64,000 nt of DNA, taken from assembly GCF_963556105.2 (NCBI RefSeq), contig NZ_OY829945.1:260501-324500 (forward strand). The letters are read 5' to 3'. This document shows positions 7,904-16,156 of this stretch, piece after piece (position 1 is the stretch's first letter; the number at the start of each line of letters is the position of its first letter). The notes beneath the pieces are model-generated. The model saw nothing but the letters and a program-made list of their open reading frames with translations. It was not told where the DNA came from and did no database searches. Position numbers and translations under genes: made by a program. Source of the stretch: an uncultured Tolumonas sp. (GTDB lineage: Bacteria; Pseudomonadota; Gammaproteobacteria; Enterobacterales; Aeromonadaceae).

Positions 7904-9701
7904 CTTATTTCGGCAACTAGGCATTTGGGGGGGGAATACCCGTTGGGGAACTCGGCAAGTTTTTGCTGTGGCACCGAAACAGGCGACCTGTTGGTTGATC
8001 GTGTTATTTATTAACGCCGGTTTGCCTTTTGCTTTTTTGGCATTGTTACATCGCTTTTTACAAGCGCTGGAATATAAGCAAACCGAACAACACCTGTTGC
8101 CATTACTGTTTGTACTGGTGTCGATGTTGCTGCTCATGCCGCTGATGCAGCAAGCTAAATTATGGCTACACAGTCGTTTGGCTGAAAATCTGCAAGCAAC
8201 ACTGCAAGATCGTATGCATCAGGTTATTTTGTCATTGCCGTATGGTGAATTTGAACAAGCACGCACACACGATCGCATTCACCAAGTGAAAGCCAATATC
8301 GTGACGCAACCGATGTTGTTATTAGAGCACACCGGTTTGTTATTACAATCTGGCTTATTTTTAGTGGCGATGGCCAGTTCATTTGTGATTTGGCGGCCAG
8401 AACTTTTGGTCAGCTTGGGCGGCGCGTCTGTCGTTATGTTATTACTCGGAGGCTATCAATCATACCGACGTGTGCTCTCTCAACGACAATTAACACGCTT
8501 ACAACGAGAGGTCTTTTACCATAGCCATGTAATGACCGATCGTCAGTTTGCTGCCGATGTGCGTCTGTTTGGGTTGTCTGATTTTTTCCGTCAGCGTTTT
8601 TTAAACGCGCAACAAGCAGTGCATCAACTGCAACGCAGTTTAGATATAGAGCAGTGGTATTTTGCGATTGGCTCATCGATCTTATTAGTTGCGGGGCTCT
8701 TAGGATGTGGCTATCTGCTCTATCTCGATTGGCTAACAGGCCATCTTTCATTGTCGGATATTGTCATTGCAGTGCAGTCGCTATGGTTGGCGAGTCGGAT
8801 GTTGGGACAATTAGTTGAAAGCGCGATTAAAGTCACCCGAGCGGGTCTCTTTCTTGGCGAGGTGCGTGCATTTTTGACCACCTTCGCGCTAAAAGAAAAG
8901 ATACCATCAGTGCACTCTACAGTTGATGCATGCCATCAGGCGGAACCACCATGTAGTGATCATGCATTGCCCGCCATCGAGTGTCGGCAGGTCTGTTTCA
9001 GCTATCACCACAATCAAACAAAAGCGGTGGATCACTTAGATTTAACCATCCCGCATGGGCAGATCTGCTCCATTATGGGGAATAACGGTGCCGGTAAATC
9101 GAGTTTGTTAAAATTATTAGCGGGATTATATCAACCCGATGAGGGGCAAATTCTCTTATCTGGTAAGAATATAACGCTGCTGACTGAAGAAGAACGGCTG
9201 ACCCAGATCACCTGCATGATGCAAGATGCCGCTCACTTTCAAGCCTCTTTCGCCGAGAATGTTAGTGTTGGTGAGCAAATCGATATCTCTCGATTTTTAG
9301 CTGCCATCCAAACGGCGGGGGCCGATGAAGTTGCCGATAAGTTGCCAGAGCGAGAACACGCATTGCTGGGGCGATTATTTAAAGGCACCGAATTAAGTGG
9401 TGGTGAATGGCAACGGGTGACGTTGGCTCGATCATTATACCGTCAGGCTTCGGTGGTGTTGCTCGATGAACCCACCAGTGCACTTGATGGCTGGTCGGAA
9501 CAAGATTGGTTTGCGCGGCTGCGTGCTTGGGCCAATGGGCGAACAGTGGTGGTGGTTACGCATCGTGTTACGACTGCGATGCAGGCGGATATGATCCACA
9601 TTATGCAAGAAGGGAAGATCGTAGAAAGTGGCGACCATCAACAATTAATTGCTATGAATGGTCTATATCAAGCGGCGTGGTCTCATCAGGGAGATTCGTA
9701 G
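7887..9701 (+). CDS. ABC transporter, lasso peptide exporter (D protein)
   Basis: Fused permease-ATPase half transporter, 604 residues. An N-terminal membrane domain with about six helices (to about residue 330) is followed by the nucleotide-binding domain: Walker A GNNGAGKSS (398-406), signature LSGGE (503-507), Walker B/DEPTSALD (from 527) and a THR H-loop. It resembles MsbA/McjD-type exporters, so export of the mature lasso peptide and self-protection are likely. The start is uncertain: TTG at 7887 or GTG at 7896, both inside the PqqD gene. Its 3' end overlaps the convergent peptidase gene by 50 bases. Confidence 0.9.
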   Translation: MFNVISLFRQLGIWGGNTRWGTRQVFAVAPKQATCWLIVLFINAGLPFAFLALLHRFLQALEYKQTEQHLLPLLFVLVSMLLLMPLMQQAKLWLHSRLAENLQATLQDRMHQVILSLPYGEFEQARTHDRIHQVKANIVTQPMLLLEHTGLLLQSGLFLVAMASSFVIWRPELLVSLGGASVVMLLLGGYQSYRRVLSQRQLTRLQREVFYHSHVMTDRQFAADVRLFGLSDFFRQRFLNAQQAVHQLQRSLDIEQWYFAIGSSILLVAGLLGCGYLLYLDWLTGHLSLSDIVIAVQSLWLASRMLGQLVESAIKVTRAGLFLGEVRAFLTTFALKEKIPSVHSTVDACHQAEPPCSDHALPAIECRQVCFSYHHNQTKAVDHLDLTIPHGQICSIMGNNGAGKSSLLKLLAGLYQPDEGQILLSGKNITLLTEEERLTQITCMMQDAAHFQASFAENVSVGEQIDISRFLAAIQTAGADEVADKLPEREHALLGRLFKGTELSGGEWQRVTLARSLYRQASVVLLDEPTSALDGWSEQDWFARLRAWANGRTVVVVTHRVTTAMQADMIHIMQEGKIVESGDHQQLIAMNGLYQAAWSHQGDS

Positions 9702-10134
9702 ATCCTCGTGGATAAGTCGCAATAATCTGATAATCGTCAACTGGCCCACCCAATACCACTTCTCTTTCAATCGAGACCCATGCATGGGCGGCAAAGGTGT
9801 TTTGCTGGTCGCGTTTCACTCCGATAAATAAGGTGTGCGCTCTTTGTTGCCGCGTTAAAAACACACTCAGTGTTAATGCTTGCTCTAAGCACAGCGCTCG
9901 CCACCACACGAGTGCGGCGATTTGCTGAATGCGTTTTATTATTTGTTTAATGTCTGTTTGGTTGCGAGAGGTAATGCTCGCGTCAAAAGGCGAAAACTGA
10001 AATAACCGTTGAGAGGGTTGGTATTTGGTTTTTAAGCGCATTTTGGCCAGCAGCAGTGTTATGACAATGATCTGATATTGTTCTGCTCTGGGTAAGCAAA
10101 GAAAACGCCATAACCGAGTTAAAAATCGCCGCAT
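9652..10134 (-). CDS. Lasso leader peptidase, transglutaminase fold (B2)
   Basis: Small (160 residues) transglutaminase-like cysteine protease of the lasso B2 type, which cuts the leader from the core. The catalytic Cys82 sits in RALCLEQAL and His117 in FAAHAWV, followed by the family GGPVDDY segment, whose Asp residues may complete the triad. It lies 15 bases downstream of the nucleotidyltransferase-like gene in a leftward operon. It needs the PqqD-like protein for leader binding, which is encoded in a different transcription unit. Confidence 0.88.
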   Translation of the reverse strand: MRRFLTRLWRFLCLPRAEQYQIIVITLLLAKMRLKTKYQPSQRLFQFSPFDASITSRNQTDIKQIIKRIQQIAALVWWRALCLEQALTLSVFLTRQQRAHTLFIGVKRDQQNTFAAHAWVSIEREVVLGGPVDDYQIIATYPRGSTNLPDETTPLDIDHS

Positions 10135-10149
10135 AAATTAACTCCCCTG

Positions 10150-11323
10150 TTAATTGCTATGTAATTGAGTGCGAGTTCGATGCCAGCGAAATACGAGTCT
10201 TGGTAGTCGCAACCACGGGTACAGCCACTGTTGATTTGCTTTAAGTTGCAGTTCTTCAATGTCATTTGATGCATACAAGCAACGGGTTAGCCAAGAGGAG
10301 AACTGTTCTTTCATGCGATAGCGCTGATGTAAACAACGCTGATAGCGTAAGATGCGTAAACGGTGTGATAGCGGAAATTTGCCTGTAATTTCAGGGTAGT
10401 TGCCATCGGCTAAAAAACGTATTGCTTCATTCGCCAAAAATTGCGCTTGCTTGGTTACGGTCAAATTTAAACTGCTTATTTCTGGCAGCGGGAATTCAGG
10501 CAATAGCCATGTAATCAGTAATAGCACCTGCACAACCTGATCATGCATGTTGAGTTTTTGCATGAGCGGCAGGCTTTCTTGCCAGATAGCAGGGTTGCGT
10601 TCACTGATGGTCAGAATGTCGCCGAGCCATTTTAGCCGAAACCAATGGTGCCGCGCGCCATGTGAAATCAGGTAGAGGAATTCCGCTGGCGACACCGTTG
10701 TTGCTGGGAACGGATGTTTCCACAGCGGTTCGAGCGACGGCGAATGCACGGTTTCGATACGCCAATGCAACTCGACAATGACGCGATTGTTGGGGTGTTG
10801 AAACGTCAGATGCCAGAAATGCCGCTCAATTAACCGATGTTGTGTTGGGTCGAGTGCAAACGCCTCTTCCAGCACAAAGCTGAGCGAGAGTAGTAATGCG
10901 GCGGCGGCCCATAACTCGTTCCGTGTCACTAACAGGTCGAGATCTTTGCTGTGCCGATAGGCAGGGGTCATGGTAAATGCGCTGGCTTAATGCAGGCCCT
11001 TTCAGCAGTGATAACCCAATATTCGCTGCCTGAAACGCCTGTGTAATGCGCTTGGCTTCTGCCATCAGTTGCAGTTGGGTTAAAGTTTGCCGCTGCGCTT
11101 TTTGCTGCAATTTTGGCCAGAATGCTCCGAGCAATCGAGCGCCTGTGTCATTATCAATGATGCGGGCCGCGAGCCCCCATAAACGGTGATCTTGAATGGC
11201 TTGCCAGTTTGTGGCTGGTGAACTGGCCAGTGCCAGCAACTCGTTGAGCTTGGTCTGCTGTTGCTGAGGGTGAATGCTTTGCCAGCAGCAAAGGGTGGCC
11301 AATTGTAATGCCGTTGTGGTCAT
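10150..11323 (-). pseudogene. Nucleotidyltransferase-family protein, frameshifted (lasso accessory)
   Basis: Two overlapping reading frames form one protein of about 390 residues of the uncharacterised nucleotidyltransferase family often found in lasso clusters. The first frame (from 11323) gives LLKGPALSQRIYHDP; the second (to 10150) continues with AYRHSKDLDLLV. Joined, these give the family's KGPAL...R..DLDLL nucleotidyltransferase core. Removing one base from the four-G run at 10964-10967 restores the frame exactly. It is either a real one-base insertion that inactivates the gene or a homopolymer read error. The role in lasso clusters is unproven; tailoring of the phosphorylated peptide is a possibility. 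It is first in the operon with the leader peptidase, divergent from the precursor. Confidence 0.8.
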
Positions 11324-11355
11324 ATAGGTGCACCATGAATTTCATTAACATCGAT

Positions 11356-11382
11356 ATTACAATTTTTGCAGAAAAGTGTAAT
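11356..11382. promoter_or_regulatory. Inverted repeat in the precursor/nucleotidyltransferase divergent promoter region
   Basis: ATTACA (11356-11361) and TGTAAT (11377-11382) form an inverted repeat with half-sites 21 bases apart, about two helical turns. It lies in the 118-base gap between the divergent precursor gene and the accessory operon. It could be an operator, but six-base half-sites can occur by chance. Confidence 0.25.
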
Positions 11383-11441
11383 AGTGAACTGAGTTCGGCA
11401 GAACGATGGCTGATAAACAACGCACGAAGCAAGGAGAGAAA

Positions 11442-11588
11442 ATGAATACTCAGCAGCAAGAGATTAACGTTATTCAGCACGAAAACCAATGGCAAGCACC
11501 TACTCTGGTCGAGTTGGGTGAAATTAGCAATGAAACCCAATTTTCCGGTGGTCACGGTGGCGATTTTTCCGGTATGGCGGTGTCATAA
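11442..11588 (+). CDS. Lasso peptide precursor
   Basis: A 48-residue precursor starting at ATG 11442 behind AAGGAGAG; a longer in-frame ATG at 11406 has no ribosome site. The leader fits the lasso recognition rule with aromatic Trp17, Pro20, Leu22, Gly26 and Thr32: W-x2-P-x-L-x3-G-x5-T. With Thr at position -2, cleavage after Gln33 leaves the core FSGGHGGDFSGMAVS. Asp is at core position 8 (Asp41), giving an eight-residue Phe1-Asp8 macrolactam and a seven-residue tail. The core ends in Ser, the residue phosphorylated by paeninodin-type kinases. No Gly at core position 1 is unusual but tolerated in some lassos. It is monocistronic, and its stop directly abuts the convergent ohrR stop. Confidence 0.88.
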   Translation: MNTQQQEINVIQHENQWQAPTLVELGEISNETQFSGGHGGDFSGMAVS

Positions 11589-12041
11589 CTAGTCATTGTT
11601 CTCATGCAACTGCTGTTGTACCTGCTCACAGTGGGTCTTCAGCACTTGCAGTTGACTATCGGTGATCTGAAGCTGGTCGCGCATTCTTAACGGAATGTTT
11701 GCGGCCTGTTTTTTTAACGCTTTGCCTTGTTTTGTCAGCGTTAAAATACGCACGCGTTCATCCTGCTCACTGTGTTCCCGCCGTACTAATCCTTTCGCTT
11801 CCAACCGTTTCAGCAGTGGCGTGAGAGTGCCGGAATCCAGAAACAGCTGCTCTCCCAGCTGCTTCACACTGATGCCGTCTTGCTGCCATAACACCAGCAT
11901 CACCAGATATTGCGGATACGTCAGGTCGAGTTGCTCCAGTAAGGGGCGATAAGCGCGCACAATGGCATTGCTGGCGCTGTAGAGCGCAAAACAAAGCTGG
12001 TTATCCAGTAATAACAGATCAGACGATTTTTCAGCGGTCAT
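11589..12041 (-). CDS. ohrR: OhrR-type MarR regulator, organic peroxide sensor
   Basis: MarR-family repressor of 150 residues. The N-terminal LLLDNQLCFALYSAS carries the conserved peroxide-sensing Cys17, and LTYPQYLVMLVLW plus the winged helix (DSGTLTPLLKRLE, RRE....DER) are typical of OhrR. Oxidation of the Cys by organic hydroperoxides releases it from DNA, usually derepressing ohr. No ohr gene is in the window, so the target lies elsewhere or it regulates a neighbour. The stop codon directly abuts that of the lasso precursor on the other strand. Confidence 0.85.
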   Translation of the reverse strand: MTAEKSSDLLLLDNQLCFALYSASNAIVRAYRPLLEQLDLTYPQYLVMLVLWQQDGISVKQLGEQLFLDSGTLTPLLKRLEAKGLVRREHSEQDERVRILTLTKQGKALKKQAANIPLRMRDQLQITDSQLQVLKTHCEQVQQQLHENND

Positions 12042-12046
12042 AATGA

Positions 12047-12058
12047 ATTGTGCGCAAT
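12047..12058. promoter_or_regulatory. Possible OhrR self-operator
   Basis: The 12-base near-palindrome ATTGTGCGCAAT lies just upstream of the ohrR start (12041). OhrR proteins commonly repress their own gene by binding an AT-flanked dyad. The assignment rests only on position and symmetry. Confidence 0.25.
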
Positions 12059-12123
12059 GGGTTTATAAGGATTATATGTAACTTTTAGCTATTGCATACA
12101 GAAGAGGGAAGTAAGAATGGCAG

Positions 12124-12154
12124 AAAATAAAAACGGCCGGCAAATGCCGGCCGT
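12124..12154 (-). terminator. Intrinsic terminator of metNIQ
   Basis: On the minus strand a 10-bp GC-rich stem (12154-12145 with 12142-12133) is followed by TTTTATTTT. It starts 25 bases after the metQ stop. Confidence 0.9.
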
Positions 12155-12178
12155 TGTGTGTAGTAAGCGAAGGTAAAA

Positions 12179-12976
12179 TTACCAGCCTTTTACTACGCCA
12201 CCGTTAAACAGTTCAGTGGCTTTCTTGAACACCGCTTCATCTTGGTAAGATTTCACGAAGTTCTTCACTTTTTCGTCGTTCTGGTTGTTTTCACGCGCCA
12301 CGATCAGGTTCACGTAAGGTGAGTCTTTGTCTTCGACAAACAGACCGTCACGGGTTGGCTGCAGGTTAACCTGAGAGGCATACACGGTGTTGATGATCGC
12401 CAGATCCACATCTTCCAGTGCGCGTGGCAGCTGAGCGGCTTCCAGTTCAACAATCTTCACTTTTTTCTGATTTTCAACGATATCCAGAACAGTCGCAGTC
12501 AGACCAGAACCATCTTTCAGTTTCAGCAGACCCTGTTTTTGCAGCAGCAGCAGTGAACGGCCCAGATTGGTTGGATCGTTAGGTACGGCGATCTGTGAAC
12601 CTTCTTTCAGCTCGCTGATGTTTTTGATTTTCTTAGAGTAGCCTGCGATTGGATACACGAAGGTGTTACCCACGGCTACCAGTTTGAAACCACGATCTTT
12701 GATCTGTGAATCCAGATATGGTTTGTGCTGGAAGGCGTTCACGTCAATGCTGCCATCGTTCAGTGCTACGTTAGGTGTCGCGAAATCGCTGAACTGTACA
12801 ATTTCCACTTCCAGACCAAATTTCTCTTTGGCGATTTTAGCGGCTTCTTCGGCAACCTGGGTTTCGGCGCCAGCAATGGCACCTACTTTCAGGTGATTAT
12901 CTTTTTTCTCGCCACAACCCGTTAATGCGATCCCGATAATGGCGGCACTTAAAATCGCTTTGCTGAATAAATTCAT
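12179..12976 (-). CDS. metQ: Methionine-binding lipoprotein MetQ
   Basis: Substrate-binding lipoprotein of the MetNIQ methionine importer, 265 residues, NlpA/MetQ family. The signal peptide ends in the lipobox LTGC with Cys21 as lipidated residue. The mature domain shows the family blocks LKVGAIAGAE, NAFQHKPYL (about 80-88) and AVPNDPTNLGRSLLLLQ (about 130-146). It is last in the leftward metN-metI-metQ operon and is followed by a strong terminator. Confidence 0.96.
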   Translation of the reverse strand: MNLFSKAILSAAIIGIALTGCGEKKDNHLKVGAIAGAETQVAEEAAKIAKEKFGLEVEIVQFSDFATPNVALNDGSIDVNAFQHKPYLDSQIKDRGFKLVAVGNTFVYPIAGYSKKIKNISELKEGSQIAVPNDPTNLGRSLLLLQKQGLLKLKDGSGLTATVLDIVENQKKVKIVELEAAQLPRALEDVDLAIINTVYASQVNLQPTRDGLFVEDKDSPYVNLIVARENNQNDEKVKNFVKSYQDEAVFKKATELFNGGVVKGW

Positions 12977-13048
12977 GGTTTACTCCTTGTTTTCATGATG
13001 ACTGCGCCACCATCGGCAACAGCGTGTTTACTTTTCCAGTATTCGTTG

Positions 13049-13702
13049 TTAGCGGTGATCAACGCGTTTGACTAAGCGTTCACCAATGCTTTGGATCAGT
13101 TGTACCAAAATAACCAAGATAGCGACGGTGATCAGCATGATGGCTGGGTCAAAGCGCTGGTAACCATAACGGATACCGACATCGCCCAAACCACCGCCAC
13201 CGATGGCACCGGCCATCGCCGAGTAGTTCACCAGTGCAACCAGCGTGATCACGATGGCATTCAGAATGCCTGGCAGCGCTTCCGGTAACATCACTTTACG
13301 AATGATCTGACGGTGTGTGGCACCCATCGCTTGTGCGGCTTCAATCAGCCCCGCTGGGATCTCCATCAATGCGCCTTCCACCAATCGCGCCAGAAACGGG
13401 ATCGCACCAATGGCGAGTGGTACAATTGCCGCGTTAGTGCCGATACTGGTGCCGATGATCAATCGGGTCAGTGGAATAATGGCCACCAGCAAGATAATGA
13501 ACGGAACAGAACGGCCCACGTTCACAATGCTACCTAACACCTTGTTAAAGAGGGGGTGTGCGGCAATTTGCCCCGGTTTAGTGATATGCAGGGCAATCCC
13601 TAATGGCACGCCTAAAATGGTGCCGAACAGCGCAGAAGCGAAGACCATCCACAGCGTTTCACCCAGCGCCAGTAATAACAACTCATGCATGCTGGTGAAC
13701 AT
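13049..13702 (-). CDS. metI: Methionine ABC transporter permease MetI
   Basis: Inner-membrane permease of MetNIQ with about five transmembrane helices and the EAA coupling loop ([25 protein letters not shown], about residues 128-152). The ATG at 13702 gives 217 residues, the same length as E. coli MetI, and has GAGG about 12 bases upstream; a TTG at 13723 would add seven residues. Its start overlaps the metN 3' end, consistent with translational coupling. Confidence 0.94.
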   Translation of the reverse strand: MFTSMHELLLLALGETLWMVFASALFGTILGVPLGIALHITKPGQIAAHPLFNKVLGSIVNVGRSVPFIILLVAIIPLTRLIIGTSIGTNAAIVPLAIGAIPFLARLVEGALMEIPAGLIEAAQAMGATHRQIIRKVMLPEALPGILNAIVITLVALVNYSAMAGAIGGGGLGDVGIRYGYQRFDPAIMLITVAILVILVQLIQSIGERLVKRVDHR

Positions 13703-14726
13703 AGCCCAATACCTCGACATCAATTTGTTGTTGCTTCAGGTAATCAATCGTTACCTGTTGTGCGTTTGCATCACCTAACAGTTCCACCAACAGGAAACCA
13801 AACCGGGAATGCCCGATCTGCTCAATGCTGGCACTTAAGATATTCACATCAATACCAAACTGGCGGCTGGCGTGTGAAATGGCCGGCGTATCAATGCTGT
13901 TGCCAGTGAAACCTAGACGCAGCAGTGGGATCAGGCCCTCTGCTGGGGCTTTTTGTAAGCGCTCGCGATACGGCGCCGGGATCTCCAGATGCAGACTGGA
14001 ACGGACAAACTCTTTCGCCAGCGGCGCCTGCGCATGCGCAAAGAACCAGCCGACCTCGCCCTGTTCAATGATGCTGCCCTGATCGAGCAGAGCCACCGAA
14101 TCACAGATGCTTTTCACCACGCCCATCTCATGCGTGATCAGCAAAATAGTGATGCCCAGTTTCTGGTTGATCTCTTTCAGCAATGCCAGAATCGACTGTG
14201 TTGTCTGTGGATCAAGCGCAGAAGTCGCCTCATCACACAGCAATACCTTCGGTGCCGGGCCTAACGCACGGGCAATGGCCACGCGTTGTTTTTGCCCTCC
14301 CGACAGTTGTGACGGGTAAGCTTTGGCTCGGTGGCTTAAACCAACCAGCTCCAGCAATTCGGTCACGCGAGCCGTAATTTTCTCTTTTGGCCAGTTGGCC
14401 AGCTCTAACGGCAACGCAACGTTCTCAAACACGTTACGGGAAGAGAGCAGATTAAAATGCTGGAAGATCATACCGATATTGCGGCGTGCCAGCGTCAGCG
14501 CCTGCTCGTCCAGCGCAGTAAGATCGACACCATCGACTTCCACACGGCCCTGTGTGGGACGTTCCAGCAGATTGACACAGCGGATCAGGGTACTTTTACC
14601 TGCTCCTGATGCACCAATGACACCGACGATCTGGCCGGCGGGAACATCGAGTTCTATACCTTTCAAAGCGTAAAAGGCGCCTTTTCCTTCGCCATACACT
14701 TTTGACAGGGAAGATAACTTAATCAT
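13683..14726 (-). CDS. metN: Methionine ABC transporter ATPase MetN
   Basis: ATPase of the high-affinity methionine importer, 347 residues (E. coli 343). It has Walker A GASGAGKS (38-45), signature LSGGQKQR, Walker [12 protein letters not shown], and a C-terminal NIL (ACT-like) domain from about residue 265. The NIL domain binds methionine and inhibits transport when internal methionine is high. First gene of metNIQ, preceded by a sigma70-like promoter and MetJ boxes, so MetJ/SAM repression is expected. Confidence 0.96.
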   Translation of the reverse strand: MIKLSSLSKVYGEGKGAFYALKGIELDVPAGQIVGVIGASGAGKSTLIRCVNLLERPTQGRVEVDGVDLTALDEQALTLARRNIGMIFQHFNLLSSRNVFENVALPLELANWPKEKITARVTELLELVGLSHRAKAYPSQLSGGQKQRVAIARALGPAPKVLLCDEATSALDPQTTQSILALLKEINQKLGITILLITHEMGVVKSICDSVALLDQGSIIEQGEVGWFFAHAQAPLAKEFVRSSLHLEIPAPYRERLQKAPAEGLIPLLRLGFTGNSIDTPAISHASRQFGIDVNILSASIEQIGHSRFGFLLVELLGDANAQQVTIDYLKQQQIDVEVLGYVHQHA

Positions 14727-14812
14727 AAGGGAACCGTTATTTACTCAAATATCCACCATTAATTGGTGGTCATAGAAATTCAGACTGAATCGCGATGTAT
14801 TCTCAGGCGATC

Positions 14813-14841
14813 ATGCTACGAGTCATCCTGGTGCATGTCAA
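14813..14841 (-). promoter_or_regulatory. metN: Sigma70 promoter of metNIQ
   Basis: On the minus strand a perfect -35 TTGACA (14841-14836) is followed after 17 bases by TAGCAT (14818-14813) as -10. Transcription would start about 80 bases before metN. The untranslated leader contains a small hairpin (CCACCA 14753-14758 with TGGTGG 14764-14769). Confidence 0.75.
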
Positions 14842-14842
14842 C

Positions 14843-14866
14843 GGACATTTGGATGTTTAGACGTCT
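14843..14866. promoter_or_regulatory. MetJ operator (met boxes) upstream of metNIQ
   Basis: A perfect consensus met box AGACGTCT lies at 14859-14866. It is preceded in register by two 8-base units at 14851-14858 and 14843-14850, each matching 5 of 8 consensus positions. MetJ-SAM binds such tandem boxes cooperatively. The array lies directly upstream of the -35 hexamer. Confidence 0.8.
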
Positions 14867-14910
14867 AAAATTAGAAATCATTATGCGAAAAACAGATATA
14901 GGCGGTGATA

Positions 14911-14945
14911 AAACAAAAATAGCACCGTCTGCGATAACAGACGGT
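14911..14945 (-). terminator. Intrinsic terminator of the DUF2157 gene
   Basis: On the minus strand an 8-bp stem (ACCGTCTG at 14945-14938 with CAGACGGT at 14931-14924) with a six-base loop is followed by TATTTTTGTTTT, directly after the gene's stop. Confidence 0.88.
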
Positions 14946-14957
14946 ACCGGATGATAT

Positions 14958-15995
14958 TTAACGCCGTTGTGCCAGCAACTCTCGCCAAGCCGCTGGCAGA
15001 TGACGTTGTAGCTGGTGCTGGATTTTAGCTTCATGGCGCTGCCAGAGCAGACCTAACCAGATAATACCTAAGCCAATCAGTGACAGTACAAAAGGGAAAA
15101 CCAAACTATCCTGGAACAGATCCCACGCCAAATAACCGAGATAACCGGCCACACCCATGCCGCCAAAGATGGCAAATACCCGGCGGCCAATCATGCCACC
15201 GACGGTGATCAGTAACAGATTGATCAGGCAATAGAGAAATTTGTTCAGTTCGCTATCGGAATGCTGCATCGATAGCCCTCCCCAGAACGCCATGAGACCG
15301 AACAGGTAGATCCACCAGGCAAAATCGAGCGTATGCCGTGTGCGCAGATCGATGTAAAACGCCAGCGCCAGCATCAGTAAGCCCACGACCATGGAAACCA
15401 TTTCCCGGCGATGCCAACTGTAATCCTCATCGTGGAATAAGAAGGGGGTCAGATCCATGCTCAGATACCACAACACCACGGCTAGCGGCATCACCATGAA
15501 GGGGAGCCGGTAACGCCAGAGTAAAATGGCACCAAACAGTAAGGTACCAAGTTCCATCATCAGCCAGCGCCAGTCGATGTAACGATGGAAATCGCGGTAT
15601 TCGGTATGTGACGCATCCCAGTAGCCCAATTTGGCCTGCAGGCCATAAATAGCCAGCGGCACCATAGTAACGGCTAATGCGGCCAGTAGACCGGCTGGAA
15701 TGGGTTGGCGTTGTTGCCACAATAGCCAATCAGCCACCAGACAAGCGGCGACACCATAACCACAGGCAATCAGGAAAATACCGATGCCGCCAAAAGCATT
15801 CCAGCCCAGCGTCATAAACAGACTCATCGCGGCAATGGCAATCAAACCACCCAAATAGAATAAAATGTGTGTGGCTCGAAAAGAGGCACTGTCTGGCGGT
15901 AAAGATTGCAAATAGTTCCATAATGGAGAGACTTGCTCCGGCGTCAACAAACCCTGCTGACTGGCTTGTTCCAAATGCCGCTGTTTAAGTTCCAT
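14958..15995 (-). CDS. DUF2157 integral membrane protein
   Basis: Predicted inner-membrane protein of 345 residues. A short soluble N-terminus (about 40 residues, with a predicted helix-turn segment GLLTPEQVSPLWNYL) is followed by about nine hydrophobic segments and a basic C-terminal tail. It matches the general layout of DUF2157 proteins, whose function is unknown. The ATG at 15995 has a GGAGGG site five bases upstream and is preferred over the ATG at 16028. It is divergent from the MSHA locus and has its own terminator. Confidence 0.75.
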   Translation of the reverse strand: MELKQRHLEQASQQGLLTPEQVSPLWNYLQSLPPDSASFRATHILFYLGGLIAIAAMSLFMTLGWNAFGGIGIFLIACGYGVAACLVADWLLWQQRQPIPAGLLAALAVTMVPLAIYGLQAKLGYWDASHTEYRDFHRYIDWRWLMMELGTLLFGAILLWRYRLPFMVMPLAVVLWYLSMDLTPFLFHDEDYSWHRREMVSMVVGLLMLALAFYIDLRTRHTLDFAWWIYLFGLMAFWGGLSMQHSDSELNKFLYCLINLLLITVGGMIGRRVFAIFGGMGVAGYLGYLAWDLFQDSLVFPFVLSLIGLGIIWLGLLWQRHEAKIQHQLQRHLPAAWRELLAQRR

Positions 15996-16156
15996 GGCGT
16001 CCCTCCGGGAGGCTGAAAAATGCATCAAGGGCCGAGATAACGTGACCCTGCCGTGATAAGCTGACGTAAGGTTTCTTCACCTTTATAAATAGCATGTTAC
16101 ACTCGGTAATCTCTATTTTTTGATCTGTATTTGATAAGCAATGGACTGGTTGTGAC

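Noticed and set aside
11406-11441. Longer lasso precursor starting at ATG 11406
   Set aside because: No ribosome site before 11406, while AAGGAGAG lies just before ATG 11442.
3945-11588. Lasso cluster as part of a recent mobile element
   Set aside because: No integrase, transposase, tRNA or flanking direct repeat was seen at either border.
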